From: Planomonospora sp. ID82291
Lineage (GTDB): Bacteria > Actinomycetota > Actinomycetes > Streptosporangiales > Streptosporangiaceae
Length of the DNA stretch: 64,000 nucleotides
Direction of reading: 5' to 3'
Assembly (NCBI RefSeq): GCF_015711645.1
Contig: NZ_JABTEX010000001.1
Coordinates: 2,232,001-2,296,000, forward strand
Of this stretch, positions 7,690 to 15,571 are shown piece after piece. Position 1 is the stretch's first letter, and each line of letters starts with the position of its first letter. Below the pieces are notes generated by a model. The model was not told the DNA's origin and made no database searches. It saw only the letters and a list, made by a program, of their open reading frames with translations. The position numbers and the translations under genes were made by a program.

Positions 7690-9057
7690 TCAAAAGTGGC
7701 GCGGGTATGGGTACGGCCCCGAGGCATCGGGGAGGGGATCGTCCCGTTCGTGCGTCAGCCGGTGCACCACGGCCGAGGCCGTCGCGAACCCCCGTTCCGG
7801 CGCCTCGGTCTCCGACAGCCGGCACCAGGCGAGCCCGGTGGCGTAGGCCGAGCCCAGCAGCGCCGCGGCCGAGGCGCGGTCCGGCGGATGCAGCGCCGAG
7901 GGCAGCGCGAAGGCCGACGGGACGTCCGGGACGCCGCCCCGGCGCGGCCAGCAGCCCCGCAGCGGGTGCGCGGGATCGGTGAGCACGACGTGCAGGATGT
8001 GCCGGAACTCGGGGTCCAGCCACGGGTAGAGCCGGTCGGCGGCCCGGGGCGCGTGGGCCGACAGGTCGGCGGCGAGCAGCGAGGCGGCCACCGCCCGCGG
8101 GTCGGCCCCCTTGCGGGCGATGAAGCCCAGGGCACGCACCAGGTCGTAGAGGGTGTGCTGGAAGTGGTCGCCGGGGGAGGCCTCGGCCAGCGTCACGTGC
8201 GACGGGCAGCGCGACAGCCACGCGTGCCGCACCGCGTCGTCGCCGTGGTGGGCCGCGGCGGCGTCCTGTCCGGTCCGGTGCAGGACCGGGGCGACCATCG
8301 TCAGCAGCGCCGAGGCCCGGGGCCGGAAGCGGGGGTCGGTCCGGACGGCCTCGGCGGTGGCGGCCATCAGCGCCACCAGCCGGCGGCCCGCCTCGGGGTG
8401 ACCCGCCCGGACGCGCTCGCCGTACAGGGCGACCAGGTCGCCGAGTGAGGCGGACGGCAGCCAGCGGACCCACTCGTCGCCGGGGAGCGGGCGGGCCAGG
8501 AACTCCCCGAACATCGACAGCAGCACCTCGTTGCCGTCGAAGGCCGGGGCGTAGGCGCACCACATGAGCGTGCCCCAGACCGCGGCCACCGGGCTGGCGA
8601 CCTCGGCCGCGAACAGCCCGGCGAACGGGCCGTGCAGCGGGAAGTCCTCCGGACGCCTGCCCCGCTGGGCGGCGAGCAGGTCGCGGACCCGCTCGGTGAT
8701 CGCGAACGGCACGTCCGGGCCGACGAAGGCCTGCACCGACCCCCGGTCGGCGGCGAAGTCCGGACCGGCCGGGACGAGCTGGGGCGGGACCGCCGAGGCG
8801 ATCTGGACGACCCGGGCCTCGGCCCGCAGCAGCGGGTCGGCGGGCGGGTGCGACAGGTGCCAGCGGCCGTCCACCGGATCCTGCCGGTACCACCGCGCGT
8901 GGGCGGCGAACCGCCACAGACCGCCGTCGGGCGTGGCCAGCGTGCGCAGCGCGACCGCCTGGGCGCGCGCGGGGAACGGGAGCGCCGGCCACCGGGGGTC
9001 GGCGACCATGGTGCGCACGTCGCCCTCGATCGCGTCGAAACCGTCCCACTGCCGCAC
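7690..9057 (-). CDS. Hypothetical protein, Trp/Pro-rich, 455 residues
   Basis: No domain is recognised. The protein is soluble, rich in alanine, proline and arginine, and has an N-terminal part with repeated aromatic motifs (WPALPFPARAQ, WRFAAHARWYRQ). The middle is helical, and the C-terminal region holds several histidines (AAHHGDDAVRHAWLSR, DHFQHTLYDLVRA). Coding character is convincing: codon-position GC bias runs the full length, and the GTG start at 9057 sits 6 nt after TAGCAT (9064-9069 on the minus strand), the leaderless arrangement. The 232 bp downstream (7458-7689) are AT-richer and hold nothing I can name. Confidence 0.75.
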   Translation of the reverse strand: MRQWDGFDAIEGDVRTMVADPRWPALPFPARAQAVALRTLATPDGGLWRFAAHARWYRQDPVDGRWHLSHPPADPLLRAEARVVQIASAVPPQLVPAGPDFAADRGSVQAFVGPDVPFAITERVRDLLAAQRGRRPEDFPLHGPFAGLFAAEVASPVAAVWGTLMWCAYAPAFDGNEVLLSMFGEFLARPLPGDEWVRWLPSASLGDLVALYGERVRAGHPEAGRRLVALMAATAEAVRTDPRFRPRASALLTMVAPVLHRTGQDAAAAHHGDDAVRHAWLSRCPSHVTLAEASPGDHFQHTLYDLVRALGFIARKGADPRAVAASLLAADLSAHAPRAADRLYPWLDPEFRHILHVVLTDPAHPLRGCWPRRGGVPDVPSAFALPSALHPPDRASAAALLGSAYATGLAWCRLSETEAPERGFATASAVVHRLTHERDDPLPDASGPYPYPRHF

Positions 9058-9078
9058 GGCGTCATGCTACCGAGGCCG

Positions 9079-9633
9079 TCACCCGCCGCCCGGGTGCACC
9101 GGCAGGACGACGGCGGCGCGGTGGCGCGCGGCCTTGGCCGTGTAGTTGTCGGGGGTGCGGGCGAAGGAGGCGCGGTCGTCGTCGGTCAGCTCCCGGACGA
9201 TCCTGCCCGGGACGCCCGCCACCAGGACGCCGGCCGGGATCTTCCTGCCGGGGCCGACCAGGGCGCCCGCCGCCACCAGGGAGCCCGCGCCGATCCGCGC
9301 CCCGCCCAGCACGATCGCGCCGATCCCGACGAGCGCCCCGGTCTCGACGTGCGCGCCGTGGACCACGGCCCTGTGCCCGAGGCTCACCCGCGGCTCCAGG
9401 ACGGCGGGCTCGCCCGGGTCGGCGTGCAGGCAGCACAGGTCCTGGACGTTGCACTCCTCGCCGACCTCGACGGCCTCGTCGTCGCCGCGCAGGACCGCGC
9501 CGTACCAGACGCTGGCCGCGCGGCCGAGCCTCACCCGGCCGACGACCACCGCGCCGGGGGCGACGTAGGCGTCCGGATGGACCTGGGGGGTGGCGTTCCC
9601 GTCGAGGGCCGCGAGGTGAGGGACGAGGTTCAT
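9079..9633 (-). CDS. Gamma-carbonic-anhydrase-like hexapeptide-repeat protein
   Basis: A 184-residue left-handed beta-helix protein: repeated hexapeptides (VVVGRVRLGRAA, ALVGIGAIVLGGARIGAGS) and the three histidines of the gamma-CA family, His70, His87 and His92 (CCLH, GHRAVVH). A C-terminal helix packs against the trimer in this family. Relatives are YrdA and PaaY; some hydrate CO2 and others bind metal with no known activity. The ATG follows TACCAT by 7 nt, again leaderless. A short C-terminal extension ends in VHPGGG. Confidence 0.88.
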   Translation of the reverse strand: MNLVPHLAALDGNATPQVHPDAYVAPGAVVVGRVRLGRAASVWYGAVLRGDDEAVEVGEECNVQDLCCLHADPGEPAVLEPRVSLGHRAVVHGAHVETGALVGIGAIVLGGARIGAGSLVAAGALVGPGRKIPAGVLVAGVPGRIVRELTDDDRASFARTPDNYTAKAARHRAAVVLPVHPGGG

Positions 9634-9770
9634 ACCGTCGATGGTACGAGGGGCACGCTGTCCGATATTTCCGCAAGCATGTCCCCGTTCCGGTTGCGAT
9701 TGCGGGTGGTTGGCAGCAGAGTCGTCTCTGACTTCTCCTTTTCCGCCCCACGACCTCCACGGGTAGCGCC

Positions 9771-10973
9771 ATGACGAACCAGCACGAGAGCTTTCCCGAC
9801 CTGATGCATGAGGACTCGTTCGAGGTCGTCATGCGTGGCTACAGCCGTCGCCAGGTGCACGACTACATGATCCGGACGCGCAACCAGATCCGTGATCTGG
9901 AGGAGCGGGTCGCGCGGGCGATCGACCAGGCGGAGCAGAGCAGGCTGGAGCTGGCCGAGGCACGGCGCAGGCTCTCGGACGCGCCTCAGGACTACGACGA
10001 GCTCGGGCAGCGGCTCAGCCAGATCCTGAAGCTGGGCGAGGAGGAGGCGGCGGCCAAGCGCGAGGTCGCCGACGCCGAGGCGAACCGGCTCCGTGAGGAG
10101 GCCGCGGCCGAGGCCGAGCGACTGGTCGGCTCCGCCCGCGAGCGCGCCGAGGGCATCCTGACCGCCGCGCAGCAGGAGGCCGAGCGCCGGGTGACCGAGG
10201 CCACCGCCACCGCCGAGCAGCTGCTCTCCCAGGCGGGCGGCGACGCCGAGGAGACTCTGGGCGCGGCGCGGGCGGAGGCCGAGGAGACGCTGGCCCGGGC
10301 CAGGAACGAGGCGGAGCGCACGATCGGCTCCGCCCGCCACGAGGCCGAGCGCACGCTGGAGAGCGCCCGCGCGGAGGCCGAGGAGACCCTGACCCGGGCC
10401 AGGAACGAGGCGGAGTCGACGGTGTCCTCGGCCAACGCCGAGGCGCACGCCACGCTGAGCTCCGCCCAGCAGCGCGCCGCGGTCCTGGACGAGAGCACGG
10501 GCCGCCGGGTCGCCTACCTCACCGACACGCACCGCGAGGTCATGCGTCGCCTCAACGAGATGGGCACGGTCCTCGGCGACCTGCTCCACCGGGAGAGCAG
10601 CGCCGGTCCGCTCATCGACGAGGCGGCGGTCCTGCCTCCGGCGGCCGTCGCGCAGCCGTCGCCCGCTCCCGCCGTCCCCGCCGCTCTCGCCGCTCTCGCC
10701 GCGCCGTCGCGGCACGCGCGCGGAGACGAGGCGCCCGGCGTGGAGGCCGGACCGGAGAGCGGTCCCGAGGCGGAGGCCGAGATCGACGTCGAGTCCGTCC
10801 GCGTGATCGTCGAGGACGAGGACGAGGGCGAGGACGGGCGCCGCCCTGCCGAGGAGCGCCACGTCGTGGTCTCCGGCGACACCGTCTTCGGTGCGGGTCC
10901 TGCGCGCGGCGACGGGGAGCCCGGTGCGGGTCGGGCGCGCGGCGGCGACGGGGAGCTCGCCGCCCGCACGTGA
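9771..10973 (+). CDS. DivIVA-domain coiled-coil protein
   Basis: A 400-residue acidic protein. Residues about 14-60 (DSFEVVMRGYSRRQVHDYMI) form the DivIVA/Wag31-type N-terminal membrane-curvature domain. From about 60 to 250 there is a long coiled coil made of near-identical 11-residue units (AEETLARARNE, AERTIGSARHE, AERTLESARAE). The last 130 residues are disordered and rich in Ala, Glu and Pro. Such proteins mark poles and organise cell-wall growth in actinomycetes. It is probably an additional DivIVA paralogue, because the true divIVA usually sits with ftsZ/sepF. It ends in a strong hairpin. Confidence 0.85.
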   Translation: MTNQHESFPDLMHEDSFEVVMRGYSRRQVHDYMIRTRNQIRDLEERVARAIDQAEQSRLELAEARRRLSDAPQDYDELGQRLSQILKLGEEEAAAKREVADAEANRLREEAAAEAERLVGSARERAEGILTAAQQEAERRVTEATATAEQLLSQAGGDAEETLGAARAEAEETLARARNEAERTIGSARHEAERTLESARAEAEETLTRARNEAESTVSSANAEAHATLSSAQQRAAVLDESTGRRVAYLTDTHREVMRRLNEMGTVLGDLLHRESSAGPLIDEAAVLPPAAVAQPSPAPAVPAALAALAAPSRHARGDEAPGVEAGPESGPEAEAEIDVESVRVIVEDEDEGEDGRRPAEERHVVVSGDTVFGAGPARGDGEPGAGRARGGDGELAART

Positions 10974-10986
10974 CGGCGGAGTCCGA

Positions 10987-11025
10987 GCGGAAGCCCCCGC
11001 CCCCGATAGGGTCGGGGGCTTCCGC
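10987..11025. terminator. Hairpin terminator after the DivIVA-like gene
   Basis: A perfect 13-bp stem, GCGGAAGCCCCCG (10987-10999) with its complement at 11013-11025, closes a 13-nt loop 13 nt after the stop. The next gene is convergent, so it may work in both directions. Confidence 0.85.
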
Positions 11026-11097
11026 GATCGTGGGGCCCGGCGCCGGGGCCGCGGGCGCACCGCCGACCACGGCACCGGGCGGCTCTTCGGCGACACC

Positions 11098-11316
11098 TCA
11101 CGGGATCGTCCCGCCGGAACGTTCCTCCTGGTCCCGCAGTCGTCGGCGCAGGCCTTCCGCGTCGTCCGCGTCGACGGTCATCGCGCAGCCCGCCTCGCGC
11201 TGGATGGAGCTCAGCGGGCGGTGGCGGGTGGCCCACCACCGGCCCGCGTCGCTCCGCCAGATCGTCCAGTCGGGAAACTCCCGGGCCAGCTCCGCCAGAT
11301 GCCGGTCGAAAGACAT
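11098..11316 (-). CDS. Small Trp-rich conserved protein linked to a GntR regulator
   Basis: A 72-residue protein starting MSFDRHLAELAREFPDW with the core WTIWRSDAGRWWATR, in which three tryptophans flank SDxGRWWA. Start ATG 11316 is supported by GGGGAAGG 7 nt upstream. Small proteins with an 'FPxWxIxRSDxGRWWA' core recur in actinomycetes next to DNA-binding regulators, but their role is unknown. Here it follows the GntR gene on the same strand after 123 bp, with its own candidate operator between. Confidence 0.7.
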   Translation of the reverse strand: MSFDRHLAELAREFPDWTIWRSDAGRWWATRHRPLSSIQREAGCAMTVDADDAEGLRRRLRDQEERSGGTIP

Positions 11317-11376
11317 CCACGCACCTTCCCCGCGCCCAGGACCGCTGTGACGTTCCACCTCCGACGGTGCGGCACC

Positions 11377-11386
11377 TCTCTAGAGA
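11377..11386. promoter_or_regulatory. TCTCTAGAGA palindrome, candidate GntR operator
   Basis: A perfect 10-bp palindrome in an AT-rich patch between the GntR gene and the small gene starting at 11316, close to a TTGACC/TTGATT stretch on the minus strand. HutC-type GntR proteins bind short CTAGA-like palindromes, so autoregulation of this pair is a fair inference. Confidence 0.45.
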
Positions 11387-11439
11387 AATCAATGATCGTA
11401 GGGGTCAGGTCAACCTACCGGTTGACGGATGGCCTTGAT

Positions 11440-12192
11440 CTATGCGTCGAAGTCGTACTGAAGTACATATGAGGCGGCGTCCAGGACCATCTCGTTGACC
11501 TCGACGGGAACGCCGTCCGAGGTGTAGGCGGTCCGCATGATCACGATGACCGGGGTGCCCGCCGGGAGGTCGAGCTGGACGGTCTCGTGCGGGTGCGGCA
11601 TCCGGGCCCGCACCTCCTCGGTGAAGTGGGCCGGGCCGTGGCCGAGGTCGCCCAGGCGCGCGTAGGCGCCGCCGGGGCCGGTGTCCTCGGCGACGATCGC
11701 GGTGCCCTCCACCAGGCCGGCGGGGAAATAGGAGACCGAGAGCTGGACCGGCCGCCCGTCCACCGAGTAGCGCCGCCGCCGCACCCAGACCTCGGGCCCG
11801 CCCAGCACGCGGGCGACGTCCTCCTCGGCGGTCTCCCGGTCGAGCCGCACCTCGTCCACGGTGTACGGCCGGCCCCGGGTGTCGGAGTCCCAGATGGCCC
11901 GCCCCTGCCCCCAGTGCTCGCGGGAGAGCCGCCGGGACCCGTGCCGCCTGATGGGCCGGAACTGCCGGACGTAGACCCCCGAGCCGCGCCTGGGCACGGC
12001 CAGTCCTTCGTTGATGAGCACCGACAGCGCCTGCCTGGCGGTCGCACGGGCGATGCCGTACTGCGCCATGAGGGCGTTCTCGCCCGGAAGCCGGTCCCCG
12101 TCACGGAGTTCACCGGACAGGATCGCTTCGCGGAGCCCGTCGGCGATGCGCCGATAGATCGGGGTCTCGGGAGGTACCGGGGATTGCTGCAC
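11440..12192 (-). CDS. GntR-family regulator, HutC/UTRA subfamily
   Basis: A 250-residue repressor. Residues about 10-75 form the GntR winged helix (YRRIADGLREAILSGEL, LPGENALMAQYGIARATARQ). The remainder is a UTRA ligand domain starting near WVRRRRYSVDGRPVQLS and ending in a strand-rich core (TPVIVIMRTAYTSDGVPVEV). UTRA domains bind small metabolites such as sugars or amino-acid derivatives. The GTG at 12192 has GAGGG 9 nt upstream. No catabolic genes are adjacent; only the small Trp-rich gene is, so it may regulate that gene and itself. Confidence 0.88.
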   Translation of the reverse strand: MQQSPVPPETPIYRRIADGLREAILSGELRDGDRLPGENALMAQYGIARATARQALSVLINEGLAVPRRGSGVYVRQFRPIRRHGSRRLSREHWGQGRAIWDSDTRGRPYTVDEVRLDRETAEEDVARVLGGPEVWVRRRRYSVDGRPVQLSVSYFPAGLVEGTAIVAEDTGPGGAYARLGDLGHGPAHFTEEVRARMPHPHETVQLDLPAGTPVIVIMRTAYTSDGVPVEVNEMVLDAASYVLQYDFDA

Positions 12193-12365
12193 GTTTGATC
12201 ACCCTCTGTCACCAACCGGGTTTGGCGTCTCCAGAGAACTTGCCCCGCCTTGTCCACGATCGCACAGATACAGAGGTTGGTACCGGGATTCTTTTGAGTG
12301 AATCGTGCCCATGTGGTGATTCCCGGGGGTTTTCCTTGTCCGTTTCCCTGGAACGGTCCTGACCG

Positions 12366-12884
12366 CTATCGGCGGGCCCACCACCGGCGGGTGGCGAGTG
12401 CGGCGAGCACGGCTCCCGCGGTGTTGAGGATCACGTCGTCCACGGAGCTCACCCGGCCGAGGCGCAGGCCGTACTGGAGGATCTCCACGGTGGCCGAGGC
12501 GGCGGCGGCCACGCCCGCGACCGCGGAGAGCGACGCCAGCCGCGCGGAGCGGACCGGGAGCAGCGCGCCGAGTGCGGCGAAGACCAGAAGATTCCCCCCG
12601 ACCTGCACGAACGCCGCTCCCGGTGGCAGATGTGCGAGCTGTCGGGCCAGGTCGGCCAGCGGGACGAGGGTCACCCCCCGCGCGGTCCCGGGGGTCAGGA
12701 TCATCCAGACCCACGGAGCGGTCCCGGCCAGGGCTCCCACGTCGGCGGCGGCGGTGCGCCAGGGGTCGGGGTGCCCGGCGCGTCCGCGGCGGCGGGCCAG
12801 CAGGAACACGGCGAGGACGGCCACAGGAACGGCCGAAAGCGCAGTGATGACGACATTTCCCCAAATGTCCCATGCCTGCTTCAT
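12366..12884 (-). CDS. VanZ-family membrane protein
   Basis: A 172-residue protein with four predicted helices and the VanZ-like signature: LVPLADL, then GNLLVFAALGALLPV, an ExLQ motif (TVEILQYGL) and RVSSVDDVILNTAGA. VanZ proteins confer low-level teicoplanin resistance in enterococci, but most actinobacterial members have no proven function. It has no resistance partners here. The upstream gap of about 170 bp towards the GntR gene holds nothing I recognise. Confidence 0.85.
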   Translation of the reverse strand: MKQAWDIWGNVVITALSAVPVAVLAVFLLARRRGRAGHPDPWRTAAADVGALAGTAPWVWMILTPGTARGVTLVPLADLARQLAHLPPGAAFVQVGGNLLVFAALGALLPVRSARLASLSAVAGVAAAASATVEILQYGLRLGRVSSVDDVILNTAGAVLAALATRRWWARR

Positions 12885-12976
12885 GGGGAGATGATGGCAG
12901 GACGGCCCCTTCGCCGTTCGGCCCGGCGGGTCGGGTCCGGCGGGTCGGGCTCGTCGGGTCGGGGCCCCGCGGCCCG

Positions 12977-13681
12977 TCAGGTCGGGGGGAGGTGGCTCCG
13001 GAGGAAGGCCGCGGCGTGCGCCCAGGCGGCCCGGGCGGCCTCCGGGTGGTGGAACTGCGGCGCCTCGTGGTTGTGGAAGGCGTGACCGGCCTCCTCCGCG
13101 ACGTACACCTCGACGTTCGGGCGGACGGCGGCGGCCTTCTCCACCTTGGCGACCTGGTCGCGGGGAATGTAGGGGTCGGCGCCGCCGAAGACGAGCAGCG
13201 CCGGGCAGGAGATCTTCTCCATCAGGCCGATCCCGTCCGGCACGCCGGAGCCGTAGAACGAGAGCAGCGCGTCCGTCTCCACCGAGGCGGCCAGGACGTA
13301 GGCGATCGAGCCGCCCAGGCAGAACCCGAGGGCCCCGCTGCGGCCCGTGGTCTCCGGCAGCGACCGCAGACGCGCCAGGGCCATGGCCGCGTCGGAGACC
13401 GCGTGCGTGAAGTCGAGGCGGGAGGCCACCTCCATGGAGGCCAGCGTCCCGGCCTCGGTGTGATCGGCCTCCCAGTGCGGCTCGATCCGCCAGAAGAGGT
13501 CGGGCGCCCCGACGACGTACCCGAGCGCGGCCAGGTCCTCGGCCACCCTGCGGATGTACGGCCCGACCCCGAAGATCTCCTGGACCAGCAGGACGGCCGG
13601 GCCGCTACCGCCCGCCGGGAGCCACAGGTGCAGGTCGAACGAGCCGTCGGCGACGGTGACCGTCTCGGTCCGAGCTTCCAC
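12977..13681 (-). CDS. Dienelactone hydrolase family protein
   Basis: A 234-residue alpha/beta hydrolase with the DLH triad: nucleophile Cys121 in GFCLGGS, Asp169 in GGADPYIP and His200 in EAGHAFHN. The family opens dienelactones in chlorocatechol breakdown or acts as a carboxymethylenebutenolidase; the natural substrate is unknown. The GTG at 13681 is chosen because AGGAGGG lies 5 nt upstream; a longer in-frame reading to 13762 lacks a ribosome site. It is divergent from kynU. Confidence 0.88.
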   Translation of the reverse strand: MEARTETVTVADGSFDLHLWLPAGGSGPAVLLVQEIFGVGPYIRRVAEDLAALGYVVGAPDLFWRIEPHWEADHTEAGTLASMEVASRLDFTHAVSDAAMALARLRSLPETTGRSGALGFCLGGSIAYVLAASVETDALLSFYGSGVPDGIGLMEKISCPALLVFGGADPYIPRDQVAKVEKAAAVRPNVEVYVAEEAGHAFHNHEAPQFHHPEAARAAWAHAAAFLRSHLPPT

Positions 13682-14015
13682 GGAGCCCTCCTGGATCTTC
13701 GTTCTCCTGACGACCAGCCTAGGACAGCGGAACGGCCGTCCCCGGCATCCGTTCCCCCTCACCGGGTGATACGCGTGGGACCCGGGTAAATGTGAGGATT
13801 CGTCTCGCGCGAGCCGCGTCCCGCCGACGATCTCGCGGCCTACCGGATGATCTTTCGGCGTACCGGGCGAGCCCGCGACGCGCCCCGACGATCTCCCGGA
13901 GCACCCCGGGAGCCGAGCTCACCCACCGGTGCCGCCCAGTGGCCGCCCAGTGGCCGTACGGGCGCCCGTACGGGATGATGGGAGGACTGGTAAGGGTCGA
14001 AACCGGAGATGATTC
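13682..14015. other. Divergent intergenic region between the DLH gene and kynU
   Basis: No gene is visible in these 334 bp. The region holds two GCCGCCCAGTG copies (around 13931-13953) directly before a perfect 20-bp palindrome at 13954-13973, then the kynU ribosome site GGAG (about 8 nt before ATG 14016). Confidence 0.7.
13954..13973. promoter_or_regulatory. Perfect 20-bp palindrome upstream of kynU
   Basis: CCGTACGGGCGCCCGTACGG reads the same on both strands and lies 43 bp before the kynU start. The position suits a repressor operator; a hairpin in the leader is the alternative. Confidence 0.55.
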
Positions 14016-15251
14016 ATGACCATCAGCCGCGCGGACTGCGCCGCCCTCGACGCCGCCGATCCCCTCCGGCACCTCAGGGACGAGTTCGTCCTGCCCGAGG
14101 GGACGGTGTACCTGGTCGGCAACTCGCTCGGCGCCCCGCCGAAGGGCGCCGCGGCGGCGGTCACCCGGGTCGTGGCGGAGGAGTGGGGCGGCCGCCTGGT
14201 CGGCGCCTGGAACGCCGACGGCTGGTTCGACCTGCCGGTCTCCACCGGCGACCGGCTGGCCCCCCTGATCGGGGCGGGCCCCGGGCAGGTCGTGGTGGGC
14301 GACACCACCTCGATCGCGATCGTCAAGGCCGTCTCGGCCGCGCTGCGCCTGCGCCCCGGACGCCGGGTGATCGTCTCGGACCTGGACAACTTCCCGACCG
14401 ACCGCTACATGGTCCAGGGACTCGCCGGAGCGCTGGGCGGCCACGAGATCCGCGACGTGCGCGGCACCGAGGGCCTCGACGCGGCGCTCGCCGGCGGGGA
14501 CGTGGCGTGCGTGCTGCTGTCGGAGGTCGACTACCGGACCGGGAACCGGCACGACACCGCCGAGGTGACGGCGCGGGTCCAGGCGGCCGGCGCGCTGATG
14601 GTCTGGGACCTGTGCCACAGCGCAGGCGCCTACCGGGTGGACGTGTCCCCGGCCGACTTCGCGGTCGGCTGCACCTACAAGTACCTCAACGGCGGCCCCG
14701 GCTCCCCGGCGTTCGTCTACGTGCACCCGCGCCACCACGCCGACGCCGAGCACATCCTGACCGGCTGGCACGGCCACGCCGCGCCGTTCGCGTTCGAGCC
14801 CGGCTACCGCCCGGCCGAGGGGGTGCGGCGCTTCGCGGTGAGCACCCCGCACGTGCTCTCCTTCGCCGCGCTCAACGCCTCGCTGGACGTCTGGGAGCGG
14901 GCGGACCTGGCCGAGGTGCGGGCCAAGAGCGTGGCGCTCACCTCCCTCTTCATCGACCTGGTCGAGGAGCTGTGCGCGCCGTACGGGCTCGGGCTGGTCA
15001 CCTCGCGCGACCCGGAGCGCCGGGGCAGCCAGGTGAGCTTCACCCATCCGGAGGGCTACCCGGTCATGCGGGCGCTGATCGACCGGGGCGTGCAGGGGGA
15101 CTTCCGCGCCCCGGACATCCTGCGGTTCGGGTTCGCCCCGCTGTACATCCGCCACGTGGACGTCCACGACGCCGCGGTCACGCTGGCGGAGGTGCTGGAG
15201 AAGGAGCACTGGCGCGACGAGCGGTACATGCGGCGGCTCGCCGTCACCTGA
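14016..15251 (+). CDS. kynU: Kynureninase
   Basis: A 411-residue fold-type-I PLP enzyme that cleaves L-kynurenine to anthranilate and L-alanine (or 3-hydroxykynurenine to 3-hydroxyanthranilate). Family marks: VYLVGNSLG near residue 32, the phosphate-binding GDTTSI, the FPTDRY stretch, DLCHSAGA with the PLP-pairing Asp, and the Schiff-base Lys222 in CTYKYLNGGPG. The length matches the family. The GGAG site sets the ATG. No kynA (tryptophan 2,3-dioxygenase) or kynB lies nearby, so it stands alone in this window. Confidence 0.95.
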   Translation: MTISRADCAALDAADPLRHLRDEFVLPEGTVYLVGNSLGAPPKGAAAAVTRVVAEEWGGRLVGAWNADGWFDLPVSTGDRLAPLIGAGPGQVVVGDTTSIAIVKAVSAALRLRPGRRVIVSDLDNFPTDRYMVQGLAGALGGHEIRDVRGTEGLDAALAGGDVACVLLSEVDYRTGNRHDTAEVTARVQAAGALMVWDLCHSAGAYRVDVSPADFAVGCTYKYLNGGPGSPAFVYVHPRHHADAEHILTGWHGHAAPFAFEPGYRPAEGVRRFAVSTPHVLSFAALNASLDVWERADLAEVRAKSVALTSLFIDLVEELCAPYGLGLVTSRDPERRGSQVSFTHPEGYPVMRALIDRGVQGDFRAPDILRFGFAPLYIRHVDVHDAAVTLAEVLEKEHWRDERYMRRLAVT

Positions 15252-15571
15252 CACCCGGCCGGGCGCCCCGGTGGGGCCCGGGAACGGCCGGCGGTCGGCT
15301 TCCGCGCTCCTACGCCTGACGGCGGCCGATCGGTCGGCCCGGCCCGGCCCGGTCGGAGGGGCGCCGTGTGCGGGACGCGCGTACGGCCCCCACCGGGGTG
15401 TTTGCGCGCCGGGGCGCGGCTGGGTAGCGTTGCCGTCCCCAGCAGTGGACGTACCGGAGGAGGTGAGACCCATCAACGCCAGATCAGGCCGGGTGCTCTC
15501 CTCTCACGGCCGTGCGGTCCACCCGGCGTAGGTGACCGAGAGGGCACCCATCGGAATTCCGAAGGGTTCTC
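15252..15571. other. Intergenic region before the PrmC-like gene
   Basis: No convincing gene in 320 bp. A TAGCGT -10-like box (15425-15430) suggests transcription towards the methylase. A 28-codon reading from GTG 15445 (ending in HGRAVHPA then TAG) follows that box but lacks a well-placed ribosome site. The methylase ATG is preceded by GAAGGG. Confidence 0.5.

Noticed and set aside
12366-12884. vanZ as part of a glycopeptide-resistance cluster
   Set aside because: No vanHAX, vanS/R or other glycopeptide genes are nearby. VanZ-family proteins are common without resistance roles.
15445-15531. 28-codon leader peptide upstream of the PrmC-like gene
   Set aside because: No properly spaced ribosome site, no regulatory codon run and no attenuator hairpin, so it is left out as a gene.
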